NCBI GenBank assembly: GCA_944381225.1
Contig: CALWKJ010000025.1
Coordinates: 1-13,476 of the forward strand
Direction: 5' to 3'
Source of the DNA: an uncultured Clostridia bacterium
GTDB lineage: Bacteria; Bacillota; Clostridia; Christensenellales; UBA1242
Length of the DNA stretch: 13,476 bases
A program made the position numbers and the translations under genes. Numbering within the stretch: the first letter of the stretch is position 1; the number at the start of each line of letters is the position of its first letter. The notes under the pieces were generated by a model. It was not told the origin of the DNA. It saw only the letters and a list, made by a program, of their open reading frames with translations, and searched no databases. Positions 1 to 7,534 of the stretch are shown in pieces.

Positions 1-779
1 GCCTTAGACATGCTAACCATTGCCACAGAACATATTGCTCTTTGTGCAAGTTGAATTTTAGGCATTTCCAAAGAAAAGATTGCACACGATTTTTTTTGCT
101 CCAAAGCCGAATTAATTGCGATGTTAAGGGCAAAGGAAGTTTTTCCAACACCTGGACGCGCAGCGAGCAATATTAAATCTGAATTTTGCAAGCCGTTTGT
201 CAATTTGTCGAATTCTGTTATGCCTGTGGATATTCCTTTAATTTTGCCACCATTTTTTGCAATTTCATCCATGTTTTTTATTGCCAAATTAAGTGAAGGA
301 GAAATGTGCTCCAAATCTCCATTTTGTTCATTTTGTGCCAGTTGATAAATCAATCCTTCTGCATAAGACAACGATTCTTGACCATCTTCACAATTATATG
401 ATTTTTCAGCTATTTTTTGAGAGACATTTATAAGCGCTCTGTTTAACGAATCTCTTTTAACAATGTCTAAATAAACATTATAATTAACTGCACTGGGCAT
501 TAATGTACTAAGAGTTGTTATGTATTCAATGCCACCAACACTATCTAACTGATTTGCTTTGTCCAACTTATCTGCCAAAGTTACAAAATCTATAGGAGTG
601 TTTGAAGCGTACAGTGCCAACATGCTTTCGTATATCGTTTTGTGTGATTCCAAATAAAAATCTTCTACTTTTAATTTTGAGGCTATTTTTACAGCAATTT
701 CGCTGTTTATTAGCATGCAACCCAAAATAGATTGTTCAGCTTCTATGTTATGAGGCATCATTTTCCCAATATTAGCCAT
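1..779 (-). CDS. dnaB: Replicative DNA helicase DnaB, N-terminal part (cut by the window edge)
   Basis: Hexameric helicase that unwinds DNA at the replication fork and recruits primase. About 259 codons are visible; the usual length is about 440, so the C-terminal third lies beyond position 1. Seen in the translation: the family N-terminal motif PHNIEAEQSILGCML at residues 9-23, the N-terminal primase-interacting domain to about 150, the linker, then the RecA-like domain starting GISTGITEFDKLTNGL near 182-197. Walker A is ARPGVGKT at 207-214, followed by FSLEMP. Walker B and the arginine finger are outside the window. The start ATG at 779-777 is preceded by AAAAGGAG at good spacing. It is the last visible gene of the typA / two-TM protein / dnaB cluster, 12 nt after the preceding gene. 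No intact frame is open on the other strand here. Identity is certain from the motifs. Confidence 0.96.
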   Translation of the reverse strand, partial: MANIGKMMPHNIEAEQSILGCMLINSEIAVKIASKLKVEDFYLESHKTIYESMLALYASNTPIDFVTLADKLDKANQLDSVGGIEYITTLSTLMPSAVNYNVYLDIVKRDSLNRALINVSQKIAEKSYNCEDGQESLSYAEGLIYQLAQNEQNGDLEHISPSLNLAIKNMDEIAKNGGKIKGISTGITEFDKLTNGLQNSDLILLAARPGVGKTSFALNIAINSALEQKKSCAIFSLEMPKIQLAQRAICSVAMVSMSK

Positions 780-791
780 GAATTTCTCCTT

Positions 792-1073
792 TTACTTAGA
801 AAACGGGTCGTTGTCTTCTGCTTCTAAAAATTTTTCAATCTTTCTCTTTCGTTCTATTTTATCAAAAATTATATAAGCAAGCAAACAAATAAAACCACCA
901 ATAATTACATTTAAAACAACTGCAAGCCACACCTTCATATTTATTGTGGCAAAAACATAGGTGGTAACTATTAAACAAGGCATTAAAATTAATGCGCACC
1001 ACCAAATTTTTTTAAGTTGTTGTTTATAATCTCTAAGTTGTTCCTTTTTGTTTGTAATGTTTTTTTTAACCAT
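792..1073 (-). CDS. Small two-TM membrane protein of unknown function
   Basis: A 93-residue protein I do not recognise. It has a strongly basic N-terminus (residues 1-22, many Lys and Gln), two hydrophobic segments at about 24-46 and 48-72 joined by a very short turn, then a charged tail (KIERKRKIEKFLEAEDNDPFSK) that is basic first and acidic at the end. This pattern suggests a hairpin in the inner membrane with both ends in the cytoplasm. Its ATG overlaps the end of typA by 8 nt (ATGGTTAA), and the ribosome binding site GGGAGAAG lies inside the last typA codons, so translation is probably coupled to typA. dnaB follows after 12 nt. The tight packing supports a real gene; it does not tell its function. 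Confidence 0.8.
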   Translation of the reverse strand: MVKKNITNKKEQLRDYKQQLKKIWWCALILMPCLIVTTYVFATINMKVWLAVVLNVIIGGFICLLAYIIFDKIERKRKIEKFLEAEDNDPFSK

Positions 1074-2904
1074 TAACTTCTCCCTTAAGAATTTTACCCC
1101 TTTCTCTTAGTCTTAAGTTGTGATCTAGTATTTTCTTTCTAATTCTAACACTTTTAGGTGTTACTTCCAAATATTCATCGTCTGCCAAAAATTCCAAACA
1201 ATCTTCAAGGCTCATTAAAATAGGTGTTTCTAATCTCAAGGCATCATCGGAACCACTTGATCTACAATTTGAAAGATGCTTTTTTTTGCAAACATTAACC
1301 ACTAAATCTTCGCCTTTGGGATTTCTTCCAACAACCATTCCTGCATAAACTTGAACTCCAGCCCCAATAAACAATTCACCTCTCTCTTGTGCATTAAATA
1401 GTCCATAAACAACTGCCTCACCAGTTTCAAAAGCAATTAACGAGCCATACTCTCGCCTGTCAATTTCTCCTTTATATGGCTGATATTCATAAAATACGCT
1501 ATTCATTATTCCTTCGCCTTTTGTATCTGTTAAAAGTTCACTTTTAAAACCAAATAATCCACGCTCTGGAACGTAAAATTCCATCTTCATTCTTGATTGC
1601 TTTGGTGTCATGTGAATAAGTTCACCCTTTCTAACTCCCATTTTGTTCATTACCGTACCAACACAATCTGCAGGAACATCTAATGTCAATATATCTATTG
1701 GCTCACATTTTTTGCCGTTTATTGTTTTAAATCTAACTCTTGGCATGCTAACTTGAAATTCATAGCCATCTCTTCTCATGTTTTCAATCAATATTGAAAG
1801 ATGCATTTCCCCACGACCAGCAACTAAAAAAGATTCTGCAGTTGCTCCATCGCTTACTTTTAAAGAAAGGTCTTTTATTGCCTCTTTGTACAACCTTTCC
1901 CTTAAATGTCTGCTTGTAACAAATTTACCTTCCTTACCAGCAAAAGGGCTATCATTTACCATAAATGTCATTTCTACACTTGGTTCTGCAATTTGAACAA
2001 ACTCCTTTGCAACAACTTCTTGTGGCGAACATATTGTGTCGCCAATCATCACATTATCCAATCCGGCTATGCAAACAATATCACCCATTTGCACTTCATT
2101 TTTTGGAATCCTTTTTAAGCCTTGATATGTGAAAAGTGAAACTACTTTTGATTTGATGTTTTTTGTTTTGTCATAAAAATTGCAAACAACAACTTGGTCG
2201 CCAACTTTAATGCTCCCATTTTCAACTTTTCCTATTGCCAATTTACCAACATAATCGTTATGCTCTGCAGAAGATACCAACATACTAAGCGGTGCTTTAT
2301 CGTCGCCACTAGGCGCTGGCACATGATTTATTATCGTTTTAAACAGTGGTTCAAAGTTTTCGCCTTCTTCATCTAAACTAAGCGATGCTTTTCCACTTCT
2401 TGCAGATGCAAAAACAAATGGCGAATCTAACTGATCGTCGTTTGCGTTTAAATCCATAAATAATTCTAAAACTTCATCTACAACTTCTTTGGGTCTAGCG
2501 TCTTGTCTGTCCATTTTATTGACAACTACAACCACTTTTAAATTTAAAGCTAATGCTTTTTCCAGAACAAAACGAGTTTGAGGCATTGGTCCTTCAAAAG
2601 CGTCTACAACCAATAAAACTACATCAACCATTTTTAAAACTCTTTCTACTTCACCACCAAAATCGGCATGTCCCGGAGTATCTATAACATTAATTTTTGT
2701 TCCGTCATACAAGCAACTTGCGTTTTTTGAAAATATTGTAATACCTCTTTCTTTTTCAAGAGCATTGCTATCCATAACTCTGTCTTCAACTTGTTGATTA
2801 TCTCTAAAAACATTTCCTTGTTTTAACATTTCATTAACCAGTGATGTTTTACCATGGTCTACGTGTGCAATGATTGCTACATTTCTAATTTTTTCGTTTG
2901 TCAT
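1066..2904 (-). CDS. typA: Translational GTPase TypA/BipA
   Basis: Ribosome-binding GTPase of the EF-G/LepA class, linked to ribosome assembly and stress adaptation. The 612-residue length is normal. GTPase motifs seen: G1 AHVDHGKT at 13-20, G2 RGIT at 53-56, G3 DTPGH at 75-79, G4 NKMD at 129-132. After the GTPase domain come the beta-barrel domain, the EF-G III/V-like domains and the BipA-specific C-terminal domain with the family signature YGLFNAQERGELFIGAG and the segment around KKKHLSNCRSSGSDDA. The ATG has AGAGG 5 nt upstream, and a good promoter lies 27 nt further up. The C-terminal codons KGEVNG contain the ribosome binding site and start of the next gene. It is divergent from the DUF975-like gene at 3041. 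Identity is secure. Confidence 0.98.
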   Translation of the reverse strand: MTNEKIRNVAIIAHVDHGKTSLVNEMLKQGNVFRDNQQVEDRVMDSNALEKERGITIFSKNASCLYDGTKINVIDTPGHADFGGEVERVLKMVDVVLLVVDAFEGPMPQTRFVLEKALALNLKVVVVVNKMDRQDARPKEVVDEVLELFMDLNANDDQLDSPFVFASARSGKASLSLDEEGENFEPLFKTIINHVPAPSGDDKAPLSMLVSSAEHNDYVGKLAIGKVENGSIKVGDQVVVCNFYDKTKNIKSKVVSLFTYQGLKRIPKNEVQMGDIVCIAGLDNVMIGDTICSPQEVVAKEFVQIAEPSVEMTFMVNDSPFAGKEGKFVTSRHLRERLYKEAIKDLSLKVSDGATAESFLVAGRGEMHLSILIENMRRDGYEFQVSMPRVRFKTINGKKCEPIDILTLDVPADCVGTVMNKMGVRKGELIHMTPKQSRMKMEFYVPERGLFGFKSELLTDTKGEGIMNSVFYEYQPYKGEIDRREYGSLIAFETGEAVVYGLFNAQERGELFIGAGVQVYAGMVVGRNPKGEDLVVNVCKKKHLSNCRSSGSDDALRLETPILMSLEDCLEFLADDEYLEVTPKSVRIRKKILDHNLRLRERGKILKGEVNG

Positions 2905-2930
2905 TTTAACCTCTTTTTATAAAACATAAC

Positions 2931-2960
2931 ATTATATCACAATTTAATTTTTAAATACAA
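2931..2960 (-). promoter_or_regulatory. Promoter of the typA operon
   Basis: Read on the minus strand: TTGTAT (2960-2955), an 18-bp spacer, then a perfect TATAAT (2936-2931) with TG one base upstream (TGATATAAT, extended -10). The predicted transcript starts near 2924, leaving about 20 nt before the typA ATG with AGAGG inside it. Confidence 0.6.
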
Positions 2961-3008
2961 TATTTATTATTAACAAAATTAAAATTTTATTGAGCATATT
3001 ACAATCAT

Positions 3009-3014
3009 TATAAT
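3009..3014 (+). promoter_or_regulatory. Possible -10 box for the DUF975-like gene
   Basis: A perfect TATAAT lies 26 nt before the GTG at 3041. No good -35 is present at 16-18 bp; TTGAGC at 2990-2995 is only 13 bp away. In DNA this AT-rich a chance match is quite possible. Confidence 0.3.
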
Positions 3015-3040
3015 TAATAAAAATATGACAATAATTATTT

Positions 3041-3661
3041 GTGTATGAAATTGATGTTGTTGAAATAAGAAAAAAGGCTAAATTGTTAGTTTTAAAAAAA
3101 TCTGTTTATAAATTTGCCTACGAGTTTATATATTTTTTCTTTAAATTTTTATACAGATTACTTAACATTGCCTCTTTGGGACTTTTGTCCGTATTTATTT
3201 CTTCAATATTTTTTCCAATTACAATTATAAAATCTAAAAAAAAATTGTGCGAAATTGCTGGTCAACAATATGTTAAATTTTTGCCAGTTAAAAAATATTT
3301 TTCTAAAATTGGTTTGAAATTTTTAATTAATTTAACTAATTTTGTACTTTTTTTGTTTTTTGTTGTGCCGGGTGTAATATTTTGGCTAAATTTTACTCCA
3401 CTTAGTTACATTATTGCAGACAACATAAAATTAAACAACAAGCAAGCAATACAAAAATGTAAAGAGTTTACTAAAAATCGCAAAACTGAAATATTATCTT
3501 TGTATTTGCCTTTTTCCATTTATTTTGTTCTCTCCATTGTTACTTTTGGTATATCTTCCTTTTATTTTGCGAATTATTTCACCAACACCAAAGCACTATA
3601 CTATATTAACTTAAAGGAAACACACGAATATATGCAAAAACAAAAAACTTCTCTTTTATAA
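3041..3661 (+). CDS. DUF975-like integral membrane protein
   Basis: A 206-residue very hydrophobic and Lys-rich protein. The N-terminus VEIRKKAKLLVLKK matches the way DUF975 proteins begin (a basic helix with RxxAK). The last third also follows the family pattern: a polar stretch YIIADNIKLNNKQAIQKCKE, then LSLYLPFSIYFVLSIVTFGI and a C-terminal segment with aromatic residues near KALYYINLKE. Hydrophobic segments lie at about 25-62, 92-118 and 150-180, so probably four TM passes. Function of the family is unknown. The start is a GTG: an in-frame TAA at 3032 rules out anything upstream, and no Shine-Dalgarno is visible, so initiation is weak or unusual. It ends 6 bp from the convergent gene at 3668. 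The assignment rests on remembered family pattern, not on a search. Confidence 0.7.
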   Translation: MYEIDVVEIRKKAKLLVLKKSVYKFAYEFIYFFFKFLYRLLNIASLGLLSVFISSIFFPITIIKSKKKLCEIAGQQYVKFLPVKKYFSKIGLKFLINLTNFVLFLFFVVPGVIFWLNFTPLSYIIADNIKLNNKQAIQKCKEFTKNRKTEILSLYLPFSIYFVLSIVTFGISSFYFANYFTNTKALYYINLKETHEYMQKQKTSLL

Positions 3662-3667
3662 TAAATT

Positions 3668-3871
3668 TTAATTTAGTATAAGTTTTAAATATTCATCAAA
3701 TTTATGTTCTCTAATGGGATATATTTTTCCATCTTTAAAATATAACTTTAAACACGGACTTATTCCATGATATTCATCTACAAATTCAAATTTAACCAAT
3801 TCATCTGCTTTTATTTTTGCCTGTATTTTATTGTGATAAGAAAAATAGCCCATACATTTAGTATGCAACAT
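3668..3871 (-). CDS. Small conserved-looking protein (resembles Firmicute proteins labelled thermostable hemolysin delta-VPH)
   Basis: A 67-residue soluble protein. The block YHNKIQAKIKADELVKFEF followed by YHGISPCLKLYF and YPIREHKFDEYLKLI resembles a short Firmicute family that carries the legacy label 'thermostable hemolysin delta-VPH'. In that family I recall the patterns YHxxAK..I, ISPxLVLxF and PIREHRWEEY. The label is almost certainly not its true role, and nothing here shows haemolysis: there is no signal peptide or membrane helix. Two starts are possible, Met1 at 3871 and Met7 at 3853; neither has a clear ribosome binding site, and the family similarity begins around residue 8, so the shorter start is plausible. 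It sits alone, downstream of the terminator at 3891-3921, so it likely has its own weak promoter. Confidence 0.6.
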   Translation of the reverse strand: MLHTKCMGYFSYHNKIQAKIKADELVKFEFVDEYHGISPCLKLYFKDGKIYPIREHKFDEYLKLILN

Positions 3872-3890
3872 ATTTTATTGTTTATAAATA

Positions 3891-3921
3891 TAAAAATTAA
3901 GCACATAAAATCTATGTGCTT
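3891..3921 (-). terminator. Rho-independent terminator of the ABC-2 exporter operon
   Basis: On the minus strand a perfect 9-bp stem (AAGCACATA at 3899-3907 with its complement at 3913-3921) closes a 5-nt loop. It is followed by AATTTTTA. It begins 18 nt after the permease stop codon at 3940 and separates that operon from the small gene at 3668-3871. Confidence 0.75.
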
Positions 3922-3939
3922 TCGTTCTTGCTTATTAAA

Positions 3940-5553
3940 TTATAAAGGCAAATCCTTTCTGTCAAATCTAAATACTCCCGCTATAAAGGTAATTATTCCA
4001 ACTAAAATTAGTACGCCAAACTGCCACAAGTAATTCAATGAACCATTTAAAATTGATACTGTATCAAACAATGTAATTATTGAGATATAATTGAAAAAAT
4101 TCATTGCAGATATTCGCATTGCAGAAGGAACAACTTGCGAGCCAAACAACCCCAATATTGTGCATACTAAAGAGAATATTGTTAGTCCTCCACCTATACT
4201 TAAAGAGTATTTTGTTCGGTTAAATATTGCAGAGCACATAAAACAATATCCCGAAATTGCAAACATTGTTAAAAATGCACCCAAATTAAATAGCAGTATT
4301 TCTCCATAATTTATGGCAAAATTATTTCCACCAACAACCCATACTGCAACCACGCTTACGCATGTAAGTAAAGCAAACATAGATAACAAAGAAAATAAAA
4401 GATACATCATTTGAGTTACTGCAACAGTTCTTCTTTTTATTGGAGTAGACAAAACATAAGCCATAGAACCAGAATCGATTTGTCCTGCCAAAAGGCCATT
4501 TGCCGTCATAATTACAAATACCATAGGCAATAAAAGTCCCGCGATTCTGTAAAATATAGAACCTATTATCAGTCCGTAAATGTCCATATTTCCCAACTCT
4601 TCAAGTGCAACTGCAACTTTTTCTGGAATTTGGTCAGAAATGCTTTGACAAGCATAAACTTTTGCTTGAGATATTTCTTCTTGAGTTATGGGATTATTTG
4701 GGTCATCATTTTCATATTCATTTAACCATAATTGATATGTAGAAATTGCAGAATTTGAAATTACCTTAACGGAAACTGCATATTCATTTGCACTTTGTTC
4801 TGTTTCACCAGCGCTTATTTGCATATTGTATACACTGTCATACATGTATGAATTTACATAATTTCTTGCTATTATTAAATAATTATCCCTATTATATGAA
4901 TATCCTTGAGAAGTTGAATCTTGTTTATATTTGTTTATTGCATCGAGTGCTATTTCTTTTGCACTTTCTGCTTTATCGGCTGCCTGCTGTTGTGTTACAT
5001 CATCTTTTATAATTTCTGTTTGATATGCATTTTGATATACTTGCATTGTGAAATATTCATCGTAAAGCGCTTCACCTTTTAATGATGTATCTTTACTGTA
5101 TAATTTTAATATTTCAGTAACTAATTGTTTTAATATTTCAGGTTCTTGTTGAACTAAGCCTGCGTATGCACTAAATTCTTGAGCGACCTCATTTATAATT
5201 ATATCTATTTCATCTTTAGTTGGTTGTCTTGAATTGTCCATCTCAAATTGAGCCACTTTTGCATCATAATTCCCAGTTACCATGTTAAGATAATTTGCAA
5301 AACTATGCGTTTGGTCATAATTGGTCATAGTAGTTAAATATAACTCATAACTATCAACCGAATTCTCTTTTAAATATGCCTCTTGATCTGCTTGTACAAA
5401 AACGCTTTTTAACGAATCTCTTATGTCGTTTATTCCCAAATTTCCAAGCACAATAATAACTATTGCAAGCATAATACAAGTTGGCACAGTAACAAACAGC
5501 CATTTTGTAAAATTTGCTTTTGCAGATTGTTTAAACAACGCTTTATTAAACAT
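3940..5553 (-). CDS. ABC-2 type exporter permease with a large extracytoplasmic domain
   Basis: Membrane subunit of an ATP-driven transporter; substrate unknown. 537 residues. One TM helix at about 18-37 is followed by a large polar domain (about 40-325) rich in Gln, Asn, Tyr, Glu and Asp, which should face outside. Five further TM segments lie near 333-358, 380-408, 417-444, 450-475 and 509-530. The loop after TM2, LLAGQIDSGSMAYVLSTPIK, is typical of ABC-2 permeases of the multidrug/lantibiotic-export type (cytoplasmic coupling helix region). The ATG overlaps the end of the upstream ATPase gene by 8 nt (ATGTTTAA), with AAAGGAGAAG just before it, so the genes are translationally coupled. It is the only permease for two ATPases, implying a permease homodimer carrying two different ATPases. 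The terminator at 3891-3921 closes the operon. Confidence 0.88.
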   Translation of the reverse strand: MFNKALFKQSAKANFTKWLFVTVPTCIMLAIVIIVLGNLGINDIRDSLKSVFVQADQEAYLKENSVDSYELYLTTMTNYDQTHSFANYLNMVTGNYDAKVAQFEMDNSRQPTKDEIDIIINEVAQEFSAYAGLVQQEPEILKQLVTEILKLYSKDTSLKGEALYDEYFTMQVYQNAYQTEIIKDDVTQQQAADKAESAKEIALDAINKYKQDSTSQGYSYNRDNYLIIARNYVNSYMYDSVYNMQISAGETEQSANEYAVSVKVISNSAISTYQLWLNEYENDDPNNPITQEEISQAKVYACQSISDQIPEKVAVALEELGNMDIYGLIIGSIFYRIAGLLLPMVFVIMTANGLLAGQIDSGSMAYVLSTPIKRRTVAVTQMMYLLFSLLSMFALLTCVSVVAVWVVGGNNFAINYGEILLFNLGAFLTMFAISGYCFMCSAIFNRTKYSLSIGGGLTIFSLVCTILGLFGSQVVPSAMRISAMNFFNYISIITLFDTVSILNGSLNYLWQFGVLILVGIITFIAGVFRFDRKDLPL

Positions 5554-6454
5554 TTTTAACTTCTCCTTTTAACAATTTGTCTTTAAAATATTTTTCTAGA
5601 TTATATTTAACTTCGGATACAAACTTTACATCATAGTTTTTTAGCGATTTAAACAATTTTTGAACATTTTGTTTTTCTATCTTTACTGTTACTTGGTTAT
5701 ATATTTTTTGATCTCTTATTACAAGGTATTTTAATTTTTTAAATTTTTTATAGTCTTCTTCATTATTAAACTCAATTTTATAATTTATATGTGTTGAATT
5801 TTTAATTTCATCAATATTGGCAATATCAACTATTTTGCCATTAAAAATTAAGGCAACTCTGTCGCAAATTTCTTCAAGTTCATCAAACATTTGGCTACTA
5901 ATTAAAATAGTTTTTCCTTTATTTTTTTCTGTTTCAATAATTTTTATAAATACATCTCTCATAAGCGGGTCCAATCCAGTTGTTGGCTCGTCCAGTATTA
6001 AAATTTCTTTATCTGCCATAAGTCCTGCAACTATTGCTGTTTTTTGCTTCATGCCTTTGCTCATTCTTTTTAAATTGGCAGTCGTGTCTAGTTGTAATTT
6101 TTTTAACAATTCGTTGGCATAATCCATATTGTCCAGCCCCAAAAGTTCGGCTTGATTTTTTAAGAATTCAGTTCCATTTGCAAGATCTGGAAAAGCAATC
6201 TCTCCGGGTATGTATTCAATGTAATTTTTTATTTCGCTTGCATTTTGCCAACTGTTTAAACCATAAACAAAACAATTTCCTTTATCTGGTTTGCTAAAGC
6301 CCATTATATGTCTTATTGTTGTTGTTTTTCCACTTCCATTTGTTCCAACAAAACCAAACGCTTCTCCTTTATTTACACTAAAGTTTAAATCAAAAACACC
6401 CCTATTGTTTTTGTAGTCTTTTGTTAGATTTTCCACTTTTATTGCCTCTTTCAT
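5546..6454 (-). CDS. ABC-2 exporter ATPase, altered H-loop
   Basis: ATP-binding subunit paired with the permease at 3940. 302 residues: nucleotide-binding domain to about 215, then a C-terminal domain that is common in this exporter family. Seen: Walker A GTNGSGKT at 37-44, Q-loop region YIPGE at 81-85 (no Gln, as in its sister), signature MSKGMKQK at 131-138, Walker B EILILDE with catalytic Glu156, D-loop GLD at 160-162. The H-loop reads SSQMFDE: the switch His is Gln188, codon CAA at 5891-5893. The sister gene has SSHIFNE. The start ATG at 6454 is set by a strong GGAGGTG six nt upstream, inside the sister's coding frame; the two genes overlap by 53 nt. The end overlaps the permease start. 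Probably the non-consensus half of a heterodimeric ATPase pair. Confidence 0.93.
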   Translation of the reverse strand: MKEAIKVENLTKDYKNNRGVFDLNFSVNKGEAFGFVGTNGSGKTTTIRHIMGFSKPDKGNCFVYGLNSWQNASEIKNYIEYIPGEIAFPDLANGTEFLKNQAELLGLDNMDYANELLKKLQLDTTANLKRMSKGMKQKTAIVAGLMADKEILILDEPTTGLDPLMRDVFIKIIETEKNKGKTILISSQMFDELEEICDRVALIFNGKIVDIANIDEIKNSTHINYKIEFNNEEDYKKFKKLKYLVIRDQKIYNQVTVKIEKQNVQKLFKSLKNYDVKFVSEVKYNLEKYFKDKLLKGEVKNV

Positions 6455-7382
6455 AACTTACACCTCCAAAATCTTTTTCCTCTTTATAAAAATTCATGAA
6501 ATATTGTTCGAGTGTCAGTTTGTCTTCTTTAAACTCATGTATTTTATATTTGCTTAAGATGGCAATTAATTTGTTTATGTTTTTATCATTGATTGTGAGT
6601 TTTATTGTAAGTTTATTTGAATCCTTATTCAACACGTTTATGTATTTTTTTTGACTTGTTATATCTTCTACAAGCATTTTATAATTTTTTAAGTCACTAA
6701 AGTAAACATCAAATGTTTTATTTTGATTGTGTTTTAGTGAATTTGTTGTAAATGTTGACACTATTTTCCCATCTTTTATTATTGCTATTCTATCACAAGT
6801 TTCTTCAACTTCGTTAAATATGTGTGACGACAAAAATATTGTTTTGCCTCGTTTTTTTTCTTCCTTTATAAAATCAATAAAAGTTTGTTGCATAATTGGG
6901 TCAAGCCCACTAGTTGGCTCGTCTAAAATAAGGACATCTGGGTCATGCATAAATGCAACTATTATCGCCAATTTCCTTTTGTCACCCAAACTCATTTTTT
7001 TTGTTTCAAGTTTAGGATTAAATTTAAATTTTTCAATAAGATAGTTTAACATATCATCATTTTTTAGGTGCCTTAATTTGCGCATTATATTTATAAAATC
7101 TTCACCGTTATCACTAGTTGGCAGTGCAATCTCACCCGGCAAATATCCCACGTTATTTAAAATCTCACTATAATTTTTAAATGATTGCTTGCCAAATATA
7201 TAAACATCTCCACTTTGAGGTTTGCTAAAACCCATCATGTGGCGTATAGTAGTAGATTTTCCAGCTCCATTTGGACCTAAAAACCCAAAAGTTTCACCTT
7301 TTTCAACCAAAAAAGACACATTAAAAATTCCTCTATTATGACCATAGTCCTTTGTTAGATTTTGTGCTCTAATAATTTCCAT
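6402..7382 (-). CDS. ABC-2 exporter ATPase, consensus active site, first gene of the operon
   Basis: ATP-binding subunit, 326 residues, clearly a paralogue of the next gene (both begin with LTKDY then NRG[IV]F, and share TTIRHxMGFSKP). Seen: Walker A GPNGAGKS at 36-43, YLPGE at 80-84 in the Q-loop position, signature MSLGDKRK at 130-137, Walker B DVLILDE with Glu155, D-loop GLD at 159-161, H-loop His187 in SSHIFNE. All residues for hydrolysis are present apart from the family-typical missing Q-loop Gln. The C-terminal domain should end near LEQYFMNFYKEE; an extra basic tail of about 20 residues (starting DFGGVSYERG) is read from DNA that is also the ribosome binding site and first codons of the next gene, giving the 53-nt overlap. 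The start ATG has AGAGGT upstream and a promoter is visible. Substrate unknown. Confidence 0.94.
   Translation of the reverse strand: MEIIRAQNLTKDYGHNRGIFNVSFLVEKGETFGFLGPNGAGKSTTIRHMMGFSKPQSGDVYIFGKQSFKNYSEILNNVGYLPGEIALPTSDNGEDFINIMRKLRHLKNDDMLNYLIEKFKFNPKLETKKMSLGDKRKLAIIVAFMHDPDVLILDEPTSGLDPIMQQTFIDFIKEEKKRGKTIFLSSHIFNEVEETCDRIAIIKDGKIVSTFTTNSLKHNQNKTFDVYFSDLKNYKMLVEDITSQKKYINVLNKDSNKLTIKLTINDKNINKLIAILSKYKIHEFKEDKLTLEQYFMNFYKEEKDFGGVSYERGNKSGKSNKRLQKQ
6461..6467 (-). promoter_or_regulatory. Strong ribosome binding site inside the upstream ATPase gene
   Basis: GGAGGTG on the minus strand, six nt before the ATG at 6454. It is read as Gly-Gly-Val in the tail of the first ATPase and fixes the start of the second. 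Confidence 0.85.
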
Positions 7383-7425
7383 AGTTACCTCTATAATAGA
7401 TTTATTGTTGATCTTTATTTTTAAT

Positions 7426-7453
7426 AGTATAACACAAATATATATATTTACAA
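7426..7453 (-). promoter_or_regulatory. Promoter of the ABC-2 exporter operon
   Basis: Minus strand: TTGTAA (7453-7448), 16-bp spacer of alternating AT, TATACT (7431-7426) preceded by TG with one base between (TGTTATACT, extended -10). The predicted start is near 7419, giving a leader of about 37 nt. It is back to back with the maf promoter. Confidence 0.5.
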
Positions 7454-7487
7454 ACTTAATTTTTACATTTATAAAAATGCTTTATAC

Positions 7488-7517
7488 TTGACAAAATAAT
7501 ACATCTATTTTTAATAT
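7488..7517 (+). promoter_or_regulatory. Promoter of maf
   Basis: Consensus TTGACA (7488-7493), 18-bp spacer, TAATAT (7512-7517). The predicted start near 7524 lies directly at the ribosome binding site AAAGGAG (7523-7529), so the leader would be only about 11 nt. Confidence 0.6.
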
Positions 7518-7534
7518 AAATAAAAGGAGCAAAC

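Noticed and set aside
121..345. Plus-strand open frame of 74 codons
   Set aside because: It is antisense to the Walker A region of dnaB, which has clear motifs and a good ribosome binding site; the plus frame has none.
3767..4033. Plus-strand open frame of 88 codons across the exporter terminator
   Set aside because: It runs through the 67-residue gene in antisense, the terminator and the end of the permease; composition is Ile/Phe/Lys noise.
5546..7382. The two overlapping ATPases as one frameshifted gene
   Set aside because: Each has its own complete set of Walker A, signature and Walker B motifs and its own ribosome binding site.
7438..7453. Alternating AT tract as a phase-variable repeat
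   Set aside because: Only about five AT units, within the spacer of an ordinary promoter.
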